From Curtobacterium citreum (GTDB lineage Bacteria; Actinomycetota; Actinomycetes; Actinomycetales; Microbacteriaceae), in contig NZ_VFMQ01000001.1 in assembly GCF_006715175.1 (NCBI RefSeq), positions 1,550,001 to 1,614,000 of the forward strand: 64,000 nucleotides of DNA, written 5' to 3'. The notes beneath the pieces are model-generated. The model saw nothing but the letters and a program-made list of their open reading frames with translations, had not been told where the DNA came from and ran no database searches. The first letter of the stretch is position 1. Each line of letters opens with the position of its first letter. Shown here piece after piece: positions 36,888 through 46,034 of this stretch. A program made the position numbers and the translations under genes.

Positions 36888-37283
36888 ATGCCACTCTCGG
36901 AGCAAGAGCAGCGACTCCTCGAGGAGATGGAGCGCAGCCTCTACCAGAACGACTCCGACTTCGTGGCGCGGGTCACGCGCCGTCAGGGTCGTCCGAGTTA
37001 CACGTCCATCACGCTGGGCGTCCTCGCTGCGCTGGTCGGCGTCGCGATCGTCGTCCTCGCACTCGCCTTCAAGCAGCCGTGGCTCGGTCTGCCCGGGTTC
37101 GTCGTCATGCTCGCCGGCGTCCTGTGGGCGCTGCGGCCGGGCATGCGGATGCCGAAGTCCGGGGCGAAGGCGCCTCGTTCCGGCGGCTCCTCGAAGCCCA
37201 CGCGGCCGTCCTCGTCCGGTGGCTCGTTCATGGACCGCATGAACGAGCGCTGGGACAAGCGCAACGACCACGGGCAGCAGTAG
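36888..37283 (+). CDS. DUF3040 membrane protein
   Basis: The 131-residue protein starts MPLSEQEQRLLEEMERSLY, the defining helix of DUF3040. Two adjacent membrane segments follow (about 48 to 68 and 70 to 85) and then a Ser/Pro/basic cytoplasmic tail. The same family sits just ahead of mraZ in mycobacteria (Rv2169c), which supports the call and suggests a link to the division cluster. The function is unknown. ACAGAGGG supplies a ribosome site 7 nt before the ATG. Confidence 0.9.
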   Translation: MPLSEQEQRLLEEMERSLYQNDSDFVARVTRRQGRPSYTSITLGVLAALVGVAIVVLALAFKQPWLGLPGFVVMLAGVLWALRPGMRMPKSGAKAPRSGGSSKPTRPSSSGGSFMDRMNERWDKRNDHGQQ

Positions 37284-37305
37284 CAGCCCTCCACACGCCT
37301 CCACC

Positions 37306-37341
37306 ACGACGGGGCCGGTCCTTCGGGACCGGCCCCGTCGT
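37306..37341 (+). terminator. 16-bp hairpin with TTCG loop after the DUF3040 gene
   Basis: ACGACGGGGCCGGTCC, loop TTCG, GGACCGGCCCCGTCGT. It is a perfect stem with an extra-stable tetraloop, 22 nt after the stop. Confidence 0.85.
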
Positions 37342-37379
37342 CGTGCGTGGGGGAGCGATCGGGTCGGGCGCGACTGTTG

Positions 37380-37491
37380 CCGATCTGCGCGTCGGAGGTC
37401 GATCCGCGCATGGGAAGCCGAACCGCGCATCGGATGCCGTTCCTTCCGGCATCCCACGCGCTGATCGGCATCCCAGGTCACCTGCGATGGG
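37380..37491 (-). repeat. Second intergenic element, copy R2 (inverted)
   Basis: The minus strand aligns ungapped with 31463-31574 and shows the same 19-nt steps (GATGCGCGGTTCGGCTTCC, CATGCGCGGATCGACCTCC). In its own reading direction it is preceded by the hairpin at 37524, as R1 is by the hairpin at 31385. The 521-nt gap between the DUF3040 gene and mraZ holds this element, two hairpins and the mraZ control region. Confidence 0.7.
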
Positions 37492-37523
37492 GAGGATCGC
37501 GCGCCAGGTGGGGGGAGGGCTGG

Positions 37524-37559
37524 CGGGAGGATCGTGGCGGCACCGCCACGATCCTCCCG
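37524..37559 (+). repeat. GGGAGGATCGTGGC-type hairpin without an adjacent gene end
   Basis: CGGGAGGATCGTGGC pairs perfectly with GCCACGATCCTCCCG. It belongs to the same family as the hairpin at 35602 but lies 240 nt after the nearest stop codon, which already has its own terminator. Confidence 0.6.
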
Positions 37560-37597
37560 TCCGGCGCGCCCTCGGACCGCCACGACCCTCTGAAAGT

Positions 37598-37614
37598 CCT
37601 CCACTTTCCTCCAC
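37598..37614 (-). promoter_or_regulatory. Upstream inverted MraZ-type half sites
   Basis: On the minus strand GTGGAGGAAAGTGGAGG contains two GTGGAG words exactly 10 bp apart, mirroring the sites at 37751-37786 on the other strand about 150 bp away. Confidence 0.45.
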
Positions 37615-37750
37615 GGCGCCGAGCCGCGCCCGGATCGCCGTAATTCCGGGGATGTGGTCCACCGCGCAGTTCGCCGATCTGGGTCTGGACGCCCCCATTC
37701 CGGGGCATCCGGGGAATTCGTGGGGCCGCAACCGGTTTGCGGGGAGCGAA

Positions 37751-37786
37751 GTGGAGTAAAGTGGGGAACACAACGGTCCGGTGGAG
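37751..37786 (+). promoter_or_regulatory. MraZ operator and -10 box of the division cluster
   Basis: GTGGAG (37751), GTGGGG (37761) and GTGGAG (37781) lie at 10-bp steps, with a degenerate position at 37771. This is the helical-phase direct repeat recognised by MraZ. TAAAGT (37757-37762) between the first two is a good -10 box, so MraZ binding would cover the promoter and repress its own operon. Confidence 0.75.
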
Positions 37787-37804
37787 CGGAGGGGAGGCCC
37801 CGAC

Positions 37805-38236
37805 GTGCTGCTCGGTACCCATGCCCCGAAGCTCGACGAGAAGGGTCGCGTGATCCTCCCCGCCAAGTTCCGGGACGAACTGTCCGGCGGGCTCGTGATG
37901 ACCCGTGGGCAGGAGCGCTGCGTCGTGGTCTTCAGCGCGGACACGTTCGAGCAGCTGCACGAGCGGATCCGCACGGCGCCGATGACCTCGAAGCGCACCC
38001 GGGACTACATGCGCCTGTTCCTCTCCGGAGCGAGCGCGGAGACCCCGGACAAGCAGAACCGCGTGACGATCCCGCAGAACCTCCGCGAGTACGCGGGGCT
38101 CGAGCGGGACCTCACGGTCATCGGCAGCGGTGACCGTGCCGAGATCTGGTCGACCCCCGCGTGGGAGGCCTACTACGCCGAGGTCGAAGAGGGCTTCGCC
38201 GACAACGACGAGGAGGTGATCCCGGGGATCTTCTGA
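37805..38236 (+). CDS. mraZ: Transcriptional regulator MraZ
   Basis: The 143-residue protein has two SpoVT/AbrB-like halves: [20 protein letters not shown] and, near residue 80, [20 protein letters not shown]. Both carry the D-x-K-(G/N)-R-V core. MraZ rings bind the repeated operators in front of the dcw cluster and modulate division and wall genes. GTG 37805 was chosen because GGGGAGG lies 7 nt upstream; an upstream GTG at 37781 would overlap an operator. rsmH follows, and a CCTGACAC/GTGTCAGG hairpin (38267-38292) lies between the two genes and may attenuate read-through. Confidence 0.95.
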   Translation: MLLGTHAPKLDEKGRVILPAKFRDELSGGLVMTRGQERCVVVFSADTFEQLHERIRTAPMTSKRTRDYMRLFLSGASAETPDKQNRVTIPQNLREYAGLERDLTVIGSGDRAEIWSTPAWEAYYAEVEEGFADNDEEVIPGIF

Positions 38237-38266
38237 TCCGCGGATCGGGACTCCCAGCCGTGGTGC

Positions 38267-38292
38267 CCTGACACACCTTCCCCGGTGTCAGG
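38267..38292 (+). other. Hairpin between mraZ and rsmH
   Basis: CCTGACAC, 10-nt loop, GTGTCAGG, about 50 nt before rsmH and inside what should be one operon. It may be a partial terminator or an mRNA-processing site. Confidence 0.4.
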
Positions 38293-38343
38293 TCGCATGG
38301 ATGGGGATCCGGGTGCGTGGCCCAGGAGTCCGAGGGGCTGCAC

Positions 38344-39300
38344 ATGGCCGACGACCAGCCGAAGTTCCCGCACACGCCGGTGATGCTCGACCGCATCGTC
38401 GAGCTGTTCGTGCCCGCCCTCGACGGCCCGGGCAAGGTCGTCGTCGACGCCACGCTCGGCATGGGCGGCCACTCCGAGGGCCTGCTCGAGCGCTTCCCGG
38501 ACCTGACGCTCATCGGGCTCGACCGGGACACCGACGCGCTCGGCATCGCGGGGGAGCGGCTCGCCCGCTTCGGTGACCGCGTCCGCCTGGTGCACACGGT
38601 CTACGACGGGATCGCCGACGCGATCGCGGGCGAGGGCTTCGACGCGGTGGACGGCGTGCTGTTCGACCTCGGCGTGTCCTCGCTGCAGCTCGACCGGGCC
38701 GAGCGCGGCTTCGCGTACAGCCAGGACGCGCCACTCGACATGCGCATGGACCGGACCGAGGGGCAGACCGCCGCCGACGTCCTGGCCACGTACGACGAGG
38801 GCGAGCTGCGCCGGATCTTCCAGCGCTACGGCGAGGAGAAACTCGCCGGCCGCTACGCCCGGGCGATCGTCGCGCGGCGGGCCGAGCGTCCGTTCGAGAT
38901 GTCCGGCGACCTCGTCCAGGTCCTGCACGACGCGACCCCCGTCGCCGTGCAGCGGCAGGGGCACCCCGCCAAGCGGGTCTTCCAGGCACTCCGGATCGAG
39001 GTCAACGCCGAACTGGCGGTCCTCGAGCGGGCGATCCCGGCGGCGCTCGACGCCGTCGCGGTCGGCGGTCGGATCGTCGTCGAGTCCTACCAGTCCCTCG
39101 AGGACCGGCTCGTCAAGCGGGCCCTCGCCGAGCGCACCACCTCGAGCGCGCCCGCCGGCCTGCCGGTCGAGCTGCCCGAGCACGCCCCCACCTTCTCCCT
39201 CGTCGTCAAGGGCGCGGAACTGGCCGACGAGACCGAACGCGCCGCCAACCCCCGAGCCATCCCCGTGCGCCTGCGCGCGGCCCAGCGGATCCGGAAGTGA
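38344..39300 (+). CDS. rsmH: 16S rRNA (cytosine1402-N4)-methyltransferase RsmH
   Basis: The 318-residue SAM-dependent enzyme modifies C1402 in the ribosomal decoding centre. Motifs: [12 protein letters not shown] at the start, SAM loop [14 protein letters not shown] near 35, [27 protein letters not shown] near 100 and [15 protein letters not shown] near 117. The ATG at 38344 has GAGGGGC 7 nt upstream; a GTG at 38317 would add nine residues with no homology. The stop is one base before the ftsL-like start. Confidence 0.95.
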   Translation: MADDQPKFPHTPVMLDRIVELFVPALDGPGKVVVDATLGMGGHSEGLLERFPDLTLIGLDRDTDALGIAGERLARFGDRVRLVHTVYDGIADAIAGEGFDAVDGVLFDLGVSSLQLDRAERGFAYSQDAPLDMRMDRTEGQTAADVLATYDEGELRRIFQRYGEEKLAGRYARAIVARRAERPFEMSGDLVQVLHDATPVAVQRQGHPAKRVFQALRIEVNAELAVLERAIPAALDAVAVGGRIVVESYQSLEDRLVKRALAERTTSSAPAGLPVELPEHAPTFSLVVKGAELADETERAANPRAIPVRLRAAQRIRK

Positions 39301-39301
39301 C

Positions 39302-39997
39302 ATGAGCACGAACCTCGCACTCGTCGACCCTGCCGTCGCCCCGCCCCGTGCGCCCCGCGGCTCCCGTCACGAGCGTCCCGAGCTCGTCGAGGTCGCCCCG
39401 ACCAAGGCGCAGCGACGGGCCCGGCCCCGCATCGCCTACGCGGTGGTGGCGGTCGCGGCGCTCGGCGTGCTGCTGCTCGCGCAGCTCGGGATCAGCATGG
39501 TCCTGAGCCAGGGCGCGTACACGCTCAGCTCGCTCGGGGCCGAGCAGACCGCGCTCTCCCGGACGCAGCAGTCGCTGTCCGAGGAGCTCCGGGTGCTCGA
39601 CTCCCCGCAGAACCTCGCCAGGAACGCGCAGTCGCTCGGGATGATCGCGAACTCGACGCCGGTGTACCTCGACCCGAAGACCGGGCAGGTGTTCGGCACG
39701 CCGACGCCCGCCGCCCCGGACGAGGCGACGGCGAGCAGCGACAACCAGGTCCCGAACGCCCTGCTCGACCAGGTGCCGCTCGCCGCGAAGTCCGGCGACA
39801 CGGCCGCCAGCAAGGAGACGGGCGGCGCAGCCGACGCATCGGCGACGAGCGCACCCTCGACGGACGCGTCCTCGACGAGCGCACCGTCGACCGGCGACGC
39901 TGGGAAGACCACAGGGTCCAGCGCGTCGGCCGGGGCATCCTCCACCCCCGACGTAGAGTCCGACCCGAACCAGCTCCAGGCCCCCGCCACCCGGTGA
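39302..39997 (+). CDS. FtsL-like divisome protein
   Basis: The 231-residue bitopic protein occupies the ftsL position between rsmH and ftsI (Rv2164c in mycobacteria). It has a basic cytoplasmic N-terminus, one membrane helix (RIAYAVVAVAALGVLLLAQL, about 43 to 63) and a short coiled-coil (LSSLGAEQTALSRTQQSLSE, then LRVLDSPQNLARNAQSLGMI). The latter half is the septum-protein pattern of FtsL. The last 90 residues are a Ser/Thr/Ala low-complexity tail, expected outside the membrane and perhaps an O-glycosylation target. FtsL identity rests on position and topology. Confidence 0.8.
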   Translation: MSTNLALVDPAVAPPRAPRGSRHERPELVEVAPTKAQRRARPRIAYAVVAVAALGVLLLAQLGISMVLSQGAYTLSSLGAEQTALSRTQQSLSEELRVLDSPQNLARNAQSLGMIANSTPVYLDPKTGQVFGTPTPAAPDEATASSDNQVPNALLDQVPLAAKSGDTAASKETGGAADASATSAPSTDASSTSAPSTGDAGKTTGSSASAGASSTPDVESDPNQLQAPATR

Positions 39998-40046
39998 CCT
40001 GCGGGTCGGGACACCCTGCCGCACCATCCGGGAAGGACCGCACCGC

Positions 40047-41816
40047 GTGACGAAGACGATCCGCAACCGCCGACTGCGCTACGGCATCGTGATGATGGCG
40101 GTGATCGCCCTCGTGGCGGTCTTCGTGATCCGTCTCGTGGACATCCAGGTCGTGCAGGCCGCCGAGCTCAACGAACAGTCGAAGGCCAAGCGCAGCATCC
40201 CGGTCACGATCTACGGCACCCGCGGTGACATCGTCGACCGCAACGGCGTCGAGCTCGCGGACAGTGTGAACCGCTACAACATCACGACGGCCCCGCGCCT
40301 GGTCGCACCCTTCAAGGGCAAGCTCGGCGGCACGCGCGTGAAGGACGTGTCGGTCGACGACGCTCTCCAGGCGATCGCGAAGGCGTCCGGCGGGGACGTC
40401 GCCACGATGCAGAAGAACATCGCGGCGAACCCGAAGTCGGACTTCGCGTACCTGGTCAAGGGCCTCGACGTGAAGCACTACGAGGCCGTCCGCGACCTCG
40501 AGGTGCCGTGGCTCTACCCGGAGCAGCAGTCCGCGCGCATCTACCCGACCGGTGCGACCGCCGGTGCCCTGACCGGCTTCATGGGGACCGACGGCGCCCA
40601 GGCCGGCCTCGAGTACTCCTACAACCAGTGCCTCGCGGGCACGAACGGCTCGGAGACGTACGAGCGCGGCGAGGACGGCGTCCAGCTCCCCGGCAGCACG
40701 GTGACGAAGCAGCAGGCCAAGGACGGCGGCACGCTGCAGACCACGATCGACAGCGACCTGCAGTACATGGCGCAGCAGACCATCGCCTCCGCGGCGAAGG
40801 AGCTGCAGGCCGAGTCGGCGACCGCCACGGTGACGAACGCGAAGACCGGCGAGCTCCTCGCGGTCGCGGACTACCCGACGGTGGACCCGAACGACGTCGA
40901 CGCGACGAAGGACACCGGTGCCTACGGCTCCCGCGCCCTGACCGCGACGTACGAGCCGGGCTCGACCATCAAGGCGGCGATCGCCGCCGCGCTCATCAAC
41001 GAGGGCAAGTCGAGCCCGACCGACCGCGCCGTGGTGCCGTACTCCCGCTCGTTCCCGTGGGGCGGACGGATCCAGGACTCGGAGTTCCACCCCACCGAGA
41101 ACCTGACGCTGACCGGCATCCTGCAGAACTCGTCGAACGTCGGCATCACCGAGCTCGGTGAACGCCTGACGCAGCAGCAGCGCTACGAGTACATGAAGAA
41201 GTTCGGCCTGTTCGAACCGGAGTCGGCGATCCAGTACCCGGGCCAGCCGTCCATGCAGTACGGCGCCACGCCGGACTGGAGCAGCCAGACGAACATCAAC
41301 TCGATGTTCGGCCAGGGCATCTCCACGACCGCGATCCAGGTCGCGAGCGTCTTCCAGACCCTGGCGAACAACGGCGTCCGGATCCCGCTGCACATGGTCA
41401 AGGGCTGCCAGACGGCCGACGGCAAGATGATCGACGCGCCCGACGTGCAGGGGACGCAGGTCGTCTCGCCGGCGGCCGCGCAGCAGACGGTGAAGATGCT
41501 GCAGAGCGTCGTCACGGGCGGCACGCTCGTCGGCATGAAGCCGATCTCCGGCTACAACGTGGCCGCGAAGACCGGTACCGCCGAGGTCGCCGAGGGGTCC
41601 AAGGGCTACGGCGGTCAGCGCATCACCTCGGTGGCCGGAATGGCACCCGCCGAGGACCCCCAGTATGTTGTCACGGTGACGTTCACGAAGCCGCAGACCA
41701 ACAAGTGGTCCAGCGGAGCGGCTCCGGCGTTCCGCACACTCATGTCCCAGGTGCTCGAGAAGTACCGAGTAGCCCCCTCCACGTCCGAGGCGCAGCTGTA
41801 CCCGTCCACGTGGTGA
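40047..41816 (+). CDS. ftsI: Septal peptidoglycan transpeptidase FtsI/PBP3 (PbpB)
   Basis: The 589-residue class B penicillin-binding protein cross-links septal wall. There is one N-terminal membrane anchor (about 10 to 30), a dimerisation/pedestal region starting TIYGTRGDIVDRNG, and the transpeptidase domain with Ser306-x-x-Lys (PGSTIK), Ser362-x-Asn (SSN) and Lys508-Thr-Gly (AKTGTAE). No C-terminal PASTA repeats are present. GTG start, 49 nt after the ftsL-like gene. Its partner polymerase FtsW is encoded at 47519. Confidence 0.96.
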   Translation: MTKTIRNRRLRYGIVMMAVIALVAVFVIRLVDIQVVQAAELNEQSKAKRSIPVTIYGTRGDIVDRNGVELADSVNRYNITTAPRLVAPFKGKLGGTRVKDVSVDDALQAIAKASGGDVATMQKNIAANPKSDFAYLVKGLDVKHYEAVRDLEVPWLYPEQQSARIYPTGATAGALTGFMGTDGAQAGLEYSYNQCLAGTNGSETYERGEDGVQLPGSTVTKQQAKDGGTLQTTIDSDLQYMAQQTIASAAKELQAESATATVTNAKTGELLAVADYPTVDPNDVDATKDTGAYGSRALTATYEPGSTIKAAIAAALINEGKSSPTDRAVVPYSRSFPWGGRIQDSEFHPTENLTLTGILQNSSNVGITELGERLTQQQRYEYMKKFGLFEPESAIQYPGQPSMQYGATPDWSSQTNINSMFGQGISTTAIQVASVFQTLANNGVRIPLHMVKGCQTADGKMIDAPDVQGTQVVSPAAAQQTVKMLQSVVTGGTLVGMKPISGYNVAAKTGTAEVAEGSKGYGGQRITSVAGMAPAEDPQYVVTVTFTKPQTNKWSSGAAPAFRTLMSQVLEKYRVAPSTSEAQLYPSTW

Positions 41817-41830
41817 GGAAGAAGGAGCAC

Positions 41831-43459
41831 TTGTCCGCACGGATCCCCCCGGTCCTCCGACCCGAACACCCGACCCCGAGGAGCGTGGCCGAGCTCGCGA
41901 ACGCGTTCGGCATGCGCGTCGTGGGGACGGTCGACGCCGTCGAGACGACGGGCGTCACCCTGAGCGCCGCCGAGGTGCAGCCGGGTGACCTGTTCGTCGG
42001 CGTGCACGGAGCGAACCGGCACGGTGCGCAGTTCGCCGCCGAGGCCGCCGAGCGCGGCTCGGTGGCCGTCCTGACCGATGCCGACGGCGCCGCCCTGGCA
42101 GAGCCCTCCGGGCTGCCGGTGCTCGTGGTCGAGGACCCGCGCGCGGCCCTCGGCGACGTCTCGGCGTGGGTCTACCGCACCCACCCGGACGAGGCCACCG
42201 ACCTGCCGCAGCTCTTCGCGACGACCGGCACGAACGGCAAGACGAGCACGTCCTACATCCTCGAGGGCATCCTCAAGCAGCTCGGCCTGGTCTCCGGTCT
42301 GAGCTCGACCGCGGAGCGCCACATCGGCTCGCTCAGCGTCACGAGCCGGCTGACCACACCAGAGGCCAGCGAGATGCACGCCCTGCTCGCCCGCATGCGC
42401 GAGTCCGAGGTCCGCGCCGTGGCCGTCGAGGTCAGCGCCCAGGCCCTCAGCCGGCACCGGGTCGACGGCATCGTGTTCGACGTGGCCGGCTTCACGAACC
42501 TGTCGCACGACCACCTCGACGACTACGCCGACATGGAGGAGTACTACCAGGCGAAGCTCCCGCTGTTCCAGCCCGAGCACGCCCGCCGCGGCGTCGTCTC
42601 GCTGGACACGGACTGGGGCCACCGCGTGGTGCAGGACTCCCGCATCCCGGTGACGACCATCACGGTGCACCCGGACGTCGAGGCCGAGTGGCACGTCGAC
42701 GTCACCGCCGCGCACGCGGCCTTCACCGAGTTCCGCCTGACCGGTCCCGAGGGCCGCGAGCTCACCACCCGCGTGCCGCTCATCGGCTGGCACATGGCGG
42801 CGAACGCGGCGCTCGCGATCGTCATGCTCGTCGAGGGCGGCTTCGAGCTCGGCGCGATCGCCCAGGCGCTCGAGTCCGGGCACCGCCGATACCCGGACGA
42901 GACCGAGGACGGCCCCCGCATCAGCGCGATCGAGTGCTACCTGCCCGGTCGCACCGAGCGGGTGTCCGGTCCGCACGGCCCGAGCGTCTACGTCGACTTC
43001 GGCCACTCCGCCGACGCCTTCGAGAACACCCTCGCCGCCGTCCGGCAGTTCACGCCCGGCCGCGTCCTGATGCTGTTCGGCGCCGACGGTGACCGCGACA
43101 CGACGAAGCGCGGCGACATGGCGCGCGTCGCCGCCGCGGGGAGCGACATCCTCGTGATCACCGACCACCACCCGCGCTTCGAGGACGCCGCGAGCATCCG
43201 GAAGACGCTGGTCGACGCGGCGCGCGAGGCGTTCCCCGACCACGAGCTCCACGAGGTCAGCCCGCCCGAGGCGGCGATCCGCACGGCCGTCGGCCTGGTC
43301 GGCGAGGGCGACTCGATCCTGTGGGCCGGTCCCGGTCACCAGGACTACCGCGACATCCAGGGCGTCCGCACGCCCTACTCGGCCCGCGACGAAGCGCGTC
43401 AGGCGCTCCGCGAGGCCGGATGGGAGCCGAACAGCGGCCCGGCGGAGGAGATCCGATGA
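41831..43459 (+). CDS. murE: UDP-MurNAc-tripeptide ligase MurE with altered third-residue specificity
   Basis: The 542-residue Mur ligase adds the third stem-peptide residue. The ATP loop is GTNGKTSTSYILEG near 133 and the central-domain motifs are conserved. The two sites that hold meso-diaminopimelate in canonical MurE are changed: DNPR is HHPR here (His446-His447-Pro-Arg) and GKGHE is GPGHQ (residues 500 to 504). Many Microbacteriaceae have group-B peptidoglycan with homoserine or another non-DAP residue at position 3, so a different substrate is likely. The start is TTG at 41831 (GAGGAAGAAGGAG upstream) or GTG at 41813, which would overlap the ftsI stop. Confidence 0.93.
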   Translation: MSARIPPVLRPEHPTPRSVAELANAFGMRVVGTVDAVETTGVTLSAAEVQPGDLFVGVHGANRHGAQFAAEAAERGSVAVLTDADGAALAEPSGLPVLVVEDPRAALGDVSAWVYRTHPDEATDLPQLFATTGTNGKTSTSYILEGILKQLGLVSGLSSTAERHIGSLSVTSRLTTPEASEMHALLARMRESEVRAVAVEVSAQALSRHRVDGIVFDVAGFTNLSHDHLDDYADMEEYYQAKLPLFQPEHARRGVVSLDTDWGHRVVQDSRIPVTTITVHPDVEAEWHVDVTAAHAAFTEFRLTGPEGRELTTRVPLIGWHMAANAALAIVMLVEGGFELGAIAQALESGHRRYPDETEDGPRISAIECYLPGRTERVSGPHGPSVYVDFGHSADAFENTLAAVRQFTPGRVLMLFGADGDRDTTKRGDMARVAAAGSDILVITDHHPRFEDAASIRKTLVDAAREAFPDHELHEVSPPEAAIRTAVGLVGEGDSILWAGPGHQDYRDIQGVRTPYSARDEARQALREAGWEPNSGPAEEIR

Positions 43460-44934
43460 TCGCCGTGACCCTCGCCGAGATCGCTGCCGCGATCGGCGGC
43501 GAGCTCGTCAGCGGTGCCCCGGAGCAGGTCGTCGACGGGTCCGTGCAGACGGACTCGCGGCTCGTCGGCCCCGGCAGCGTGTTCTTCGCCCTGCTCGGCG
43601 AGGAGACCGACGGCCACCGCTTCGTCCCGGCCGCCGCCGAGGCCGGTGCGGCGCTCGTCGTCACCGAGCGCGTGGTCGACCTGCCCGAGGGCTCCGCAAC
43701 CGCGCAGGTCGTCGTGGGCGACGGGTACGCCGCCCTCGCCGCGCTCGCGCACGAGGTCGTCGCCCGCGTCCGGGCATCGACCGCGGACCGCGTCGACGCC
43801 GATGGACGCCCGGCACCGCTGCGCGTCGTCGGCATCACCGGGTCGAACGGCAAGACGAGCACGAAGAACATGCTCCGCACGATCCTCGCCACCCAGGGCG
43901 AGACGGTCGCGCCGCAGGGCTCGTTCAACAACCACGTCGGCGCCCCGATCTCGATGCTCGGGATCACGCACGACACCCGGTTCCTGGTCGTCGAGATGGG
44001 CGCGAGCGGCAAGGGCCACATCGCCAAGCTCGTCTCGATCGCCGAGCCGGACGTCGGCGTCGTCCTCAAGGTCGGACTCGCGCACGCCGGCGAGTTCGGC
44101 GGGATCGAGGCCACCCAGCGCGCGAAGTCGGAGATGGTCACCGACCTCCCCGCGACCGCAACGGCCCTCCTCAACGTCGACGACGACCGCGTCGCGTCGA
44201 TGCGCGGCCTCACGGCCGCCCACGTCGTCGGGTTCGGCACGTCGGAGACGGCCGACTACCGCATCACCGGCATCGAGACGGACCGCAGCGGCACACGCTT
44301 CACCCTCACCGCGCCTCCCGTGAGCGGTGGCGACAGCCGTCCCGCCGGGACGGAGCAGGTCGACGTCCGGCTCGCCATCCTGGGTGAGCACCACGCGATG
44401 AACGCGTCGGCCGCGCTCACGGTCGCCCACCTGTGGGGCGTGCCGCTCGCGGACGGCGCCGCGGCGCTCGCGTCGATGACGCGCGCCGAGCGCTGGCGCA
44501 TGGAGCTCCTGCAGGGCGGCCCCGAGGGCGTCACCGTGATCAACGACGCGTACAACGCGTCGCCGGACTCGACCGCCGCGGCGCTGCGCACCCTCGCGCA
44601 GGTCGTGCGACCAGGGGAGCGGTCCGTCGCCGTGCTCGGCGAGATGGCCGAGCTCGGGGAGTTCTCGACGGAGGAGCACGACCGCATCGGCCGGCTCGTC
44701 GTCCGTCTCGGCATCGGACAGCTCGTGGTCGTCGGCCGTGGCGCGATGGCCATCCACCAGGCCGCCACCCTCGAGGGATCGTGGGACGGCGAGTCCGTGT
44801 TCATCGAGGACGTCGACGACGCCGTCCACTCCCTGCAGGAGATGGTCCGCCCCGGCGACGTCGTCCTCGTCAAGTCCTCGAAGTCCGCCGAACTGCGATT
44901 CCTCGGCGACCGCCTCGGAGGTGTCCCCGAATGA
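43456..44934 (+). CDS. murF: UDP-MurNAc-tripeptide:D-Ala-D-Ala ligase MurF
   Basis: The 492-residue cytoplasmic ligase completes the pentapeptide. The N-terminal UDP-binding part includes [20 protein letters not shown], the ATP loop is [19 protein letters not shown] near 135, and [16 protein letters not shown] near 362 is the MurF-specific segment; [13 protein letters not shown] follows. The start ATG overlaps the murE stop (ATGA) and its own stop overlaps the mraY start in the same way, so the three are translated in series. No ddl gene is in the cluster. Confidence 0.95.
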   Translation: MIAVTLAEIAAAIGGELVSGAPEQVVDGSVQTDSRLVGPGSVFFALLGEETDGHRFVPAAAEAGAALVVTERVVDLPEGSATAQVVVGDGYAALAALAHEVVARVRASTADRVDADGRPAPLRVVGITGSNGKTSTKNMLRTILATQGETVAPQGSFNNHVGAPISMLGITHDTRFLVVEMGASGKGHIAKLVSIAEPDVGVVLKVGLAHAGEFGGIEATQRAKSEMVTDLPATATALLNVDDDRVASMRGLTAAHVVGFGTSETADYRITGIETDRSGTRFTLTAPPVSGGDSRPAGTEQVDVRLAILGEHHAMNASAALTVAHLWGVPLADGAAALASMTRAERWRMELLQGGPEGVTVINDAYNASPDSTAAALRTLAQVVRPGERSVAVLGEMAELGEFSTEEHDRIGRLVVRLGIGQLVVVGRGAMAIHQAATLEGSWDGESVFIEDVDDAVHSLQEMVRPGDVVLVKSSKSAELRFLGDRLGGVPE

Positions 44935-46034
44935 TCGCACTCCTGATCGCCGGCGCCGTCGCGCTGGTGTTCACACTGCTGACCACGCCGCTCTTCATCA
45001 AGCTGTTCCACCGCCTCGGCTGGGGACAGTTCATCCGCGACGACGGTCCGCAGTCGCACCACACCAAGCGCGGCACGGCGACCATGGGCGGCATCGTCCT
45101 CATCATCGGCGCGGTGCTCGGGTACTTCGTCGGACACCTCGTCGGCCGTGACTCGGTGACGCTGTCCGGCCTCCTCGTGCTGTTCCTCATGGTCGGACTC
45201 GGCTTCGTCGGCTTCATCGACGACTTCCTCAAGGTCCGGCGGCAGCGGAGCCTCGGGCTCGGCGGCTGGGCGAAGGTCCTCGGGCAGGTGATCGTCGGCG
45301 TCGTGTTCGCGACGATCGCGCTCGTGGTGCCGACCGGCAACGGCAAGCCCCCGGCGTCGACGATGATCTCGGCGATCCGGGACGTGCCGTGGCTCGACTT
45401 CATGGCACTCGGCACCGTGATCGGCACCGTGCTGTTCCTGGCGTGGATCGTCCTGCTGACGGTGTCCACCTCGAACGGCGTGAACGTCGCCGACGGGCTC
45501 GACGGCCTGGCAACCGGTTCGAGCATCCTCGCGATCGGGTCGTACGTCATCATCGGCTTCTGGCAGTCGAACCAGATCTGCGGCGGTGTCCGGCTCGACG
45601 CCTCGACGGAGCACGCCTGCTACAGCACCTCGGACCCGCTCGACCTCGCGGTCGTCGCGGCCGCCGTGTGCGGTGGGCTGATCGGCTTCCTCTGGTACAA
45701 CACGTCGCCCGCGCAGATCTTCCTCGGCGACACCGGCTCGCTCGGCCTCGGCGGTGCCCTGGCCGGTCTCGCGATCCTCAGCCGTACCGAGCTCCTGCTG
45801 ATCCTGATCGGTGGCCTGTTCTTCATCGTCACCGGGTCGGTCATCCTGCAGCGCGCGTACTTCAAGATCACCCACGGCAAGCGGATCTTCCGGATGAGTC
45901 CGCTGCACCACCACTTCGAGTTGAAGGGGTGGGCCGAGGTGACCGTCGTCGTCCGGTTCTGGATCATCGCGGGGCTCTGCGTCGCGGCCGGGGTCGGGCT
46001 CTTCTACCTGGAGTGGATCGCGCGTGTCGGCTGA
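44931..46034 (+). CDS. mraY: Phospho-MurNAc-pentapeptide transferase MraY
   Basis: The 367-residue polytopic membrane enzyme makes lipid I on undecaprenyl phosphate. About ten hydrophobic helices are visible. Conserved loops are [18 protein letters not shown] near 35, [16 protein letters not shown] near 97 with the catalytic Asp pair, [15 protein letters not shown] near 183 and [10 protein letters not shown] near 268, plus the MraY-specific [13 protein letters not shown] near the C-terminus. The start overlaps murF by four bases and the end overlaps murD by 11 bases. Confidence 0.96.
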   Translation: MIALLIAGAVALVFTLLTTPLFIKLFHRLGWGQFIRDDGPQSHHTKRGTATMGGIVLIIGAVLGYFVGHLVGRDSVTLSGLLVLFLMVGLGFVGFIDDFLKVRRQRSLGLGGWAKVLGQVIVGVVFATIALVVPTGNGKPPASTMISAIRDVPWLDFMALGTVIGTVLFLAWIVLLTVSTSNGVNVADGLDGLATGSSILAIGSYVIIGFWQSNQICGGVRLDASTEHACYSTSDPLDLAVVAAAVCGGLIGFLWYNTSPAQIFLGDTGSLGLGGALAGLAILSRTELLLILIGGLFFIVTGSVILQRAYFKITHGKRIFRMSPLHHHFELKGWAEVTVVVRFWIIAGLCVAAGVGLFYLEWIARVG

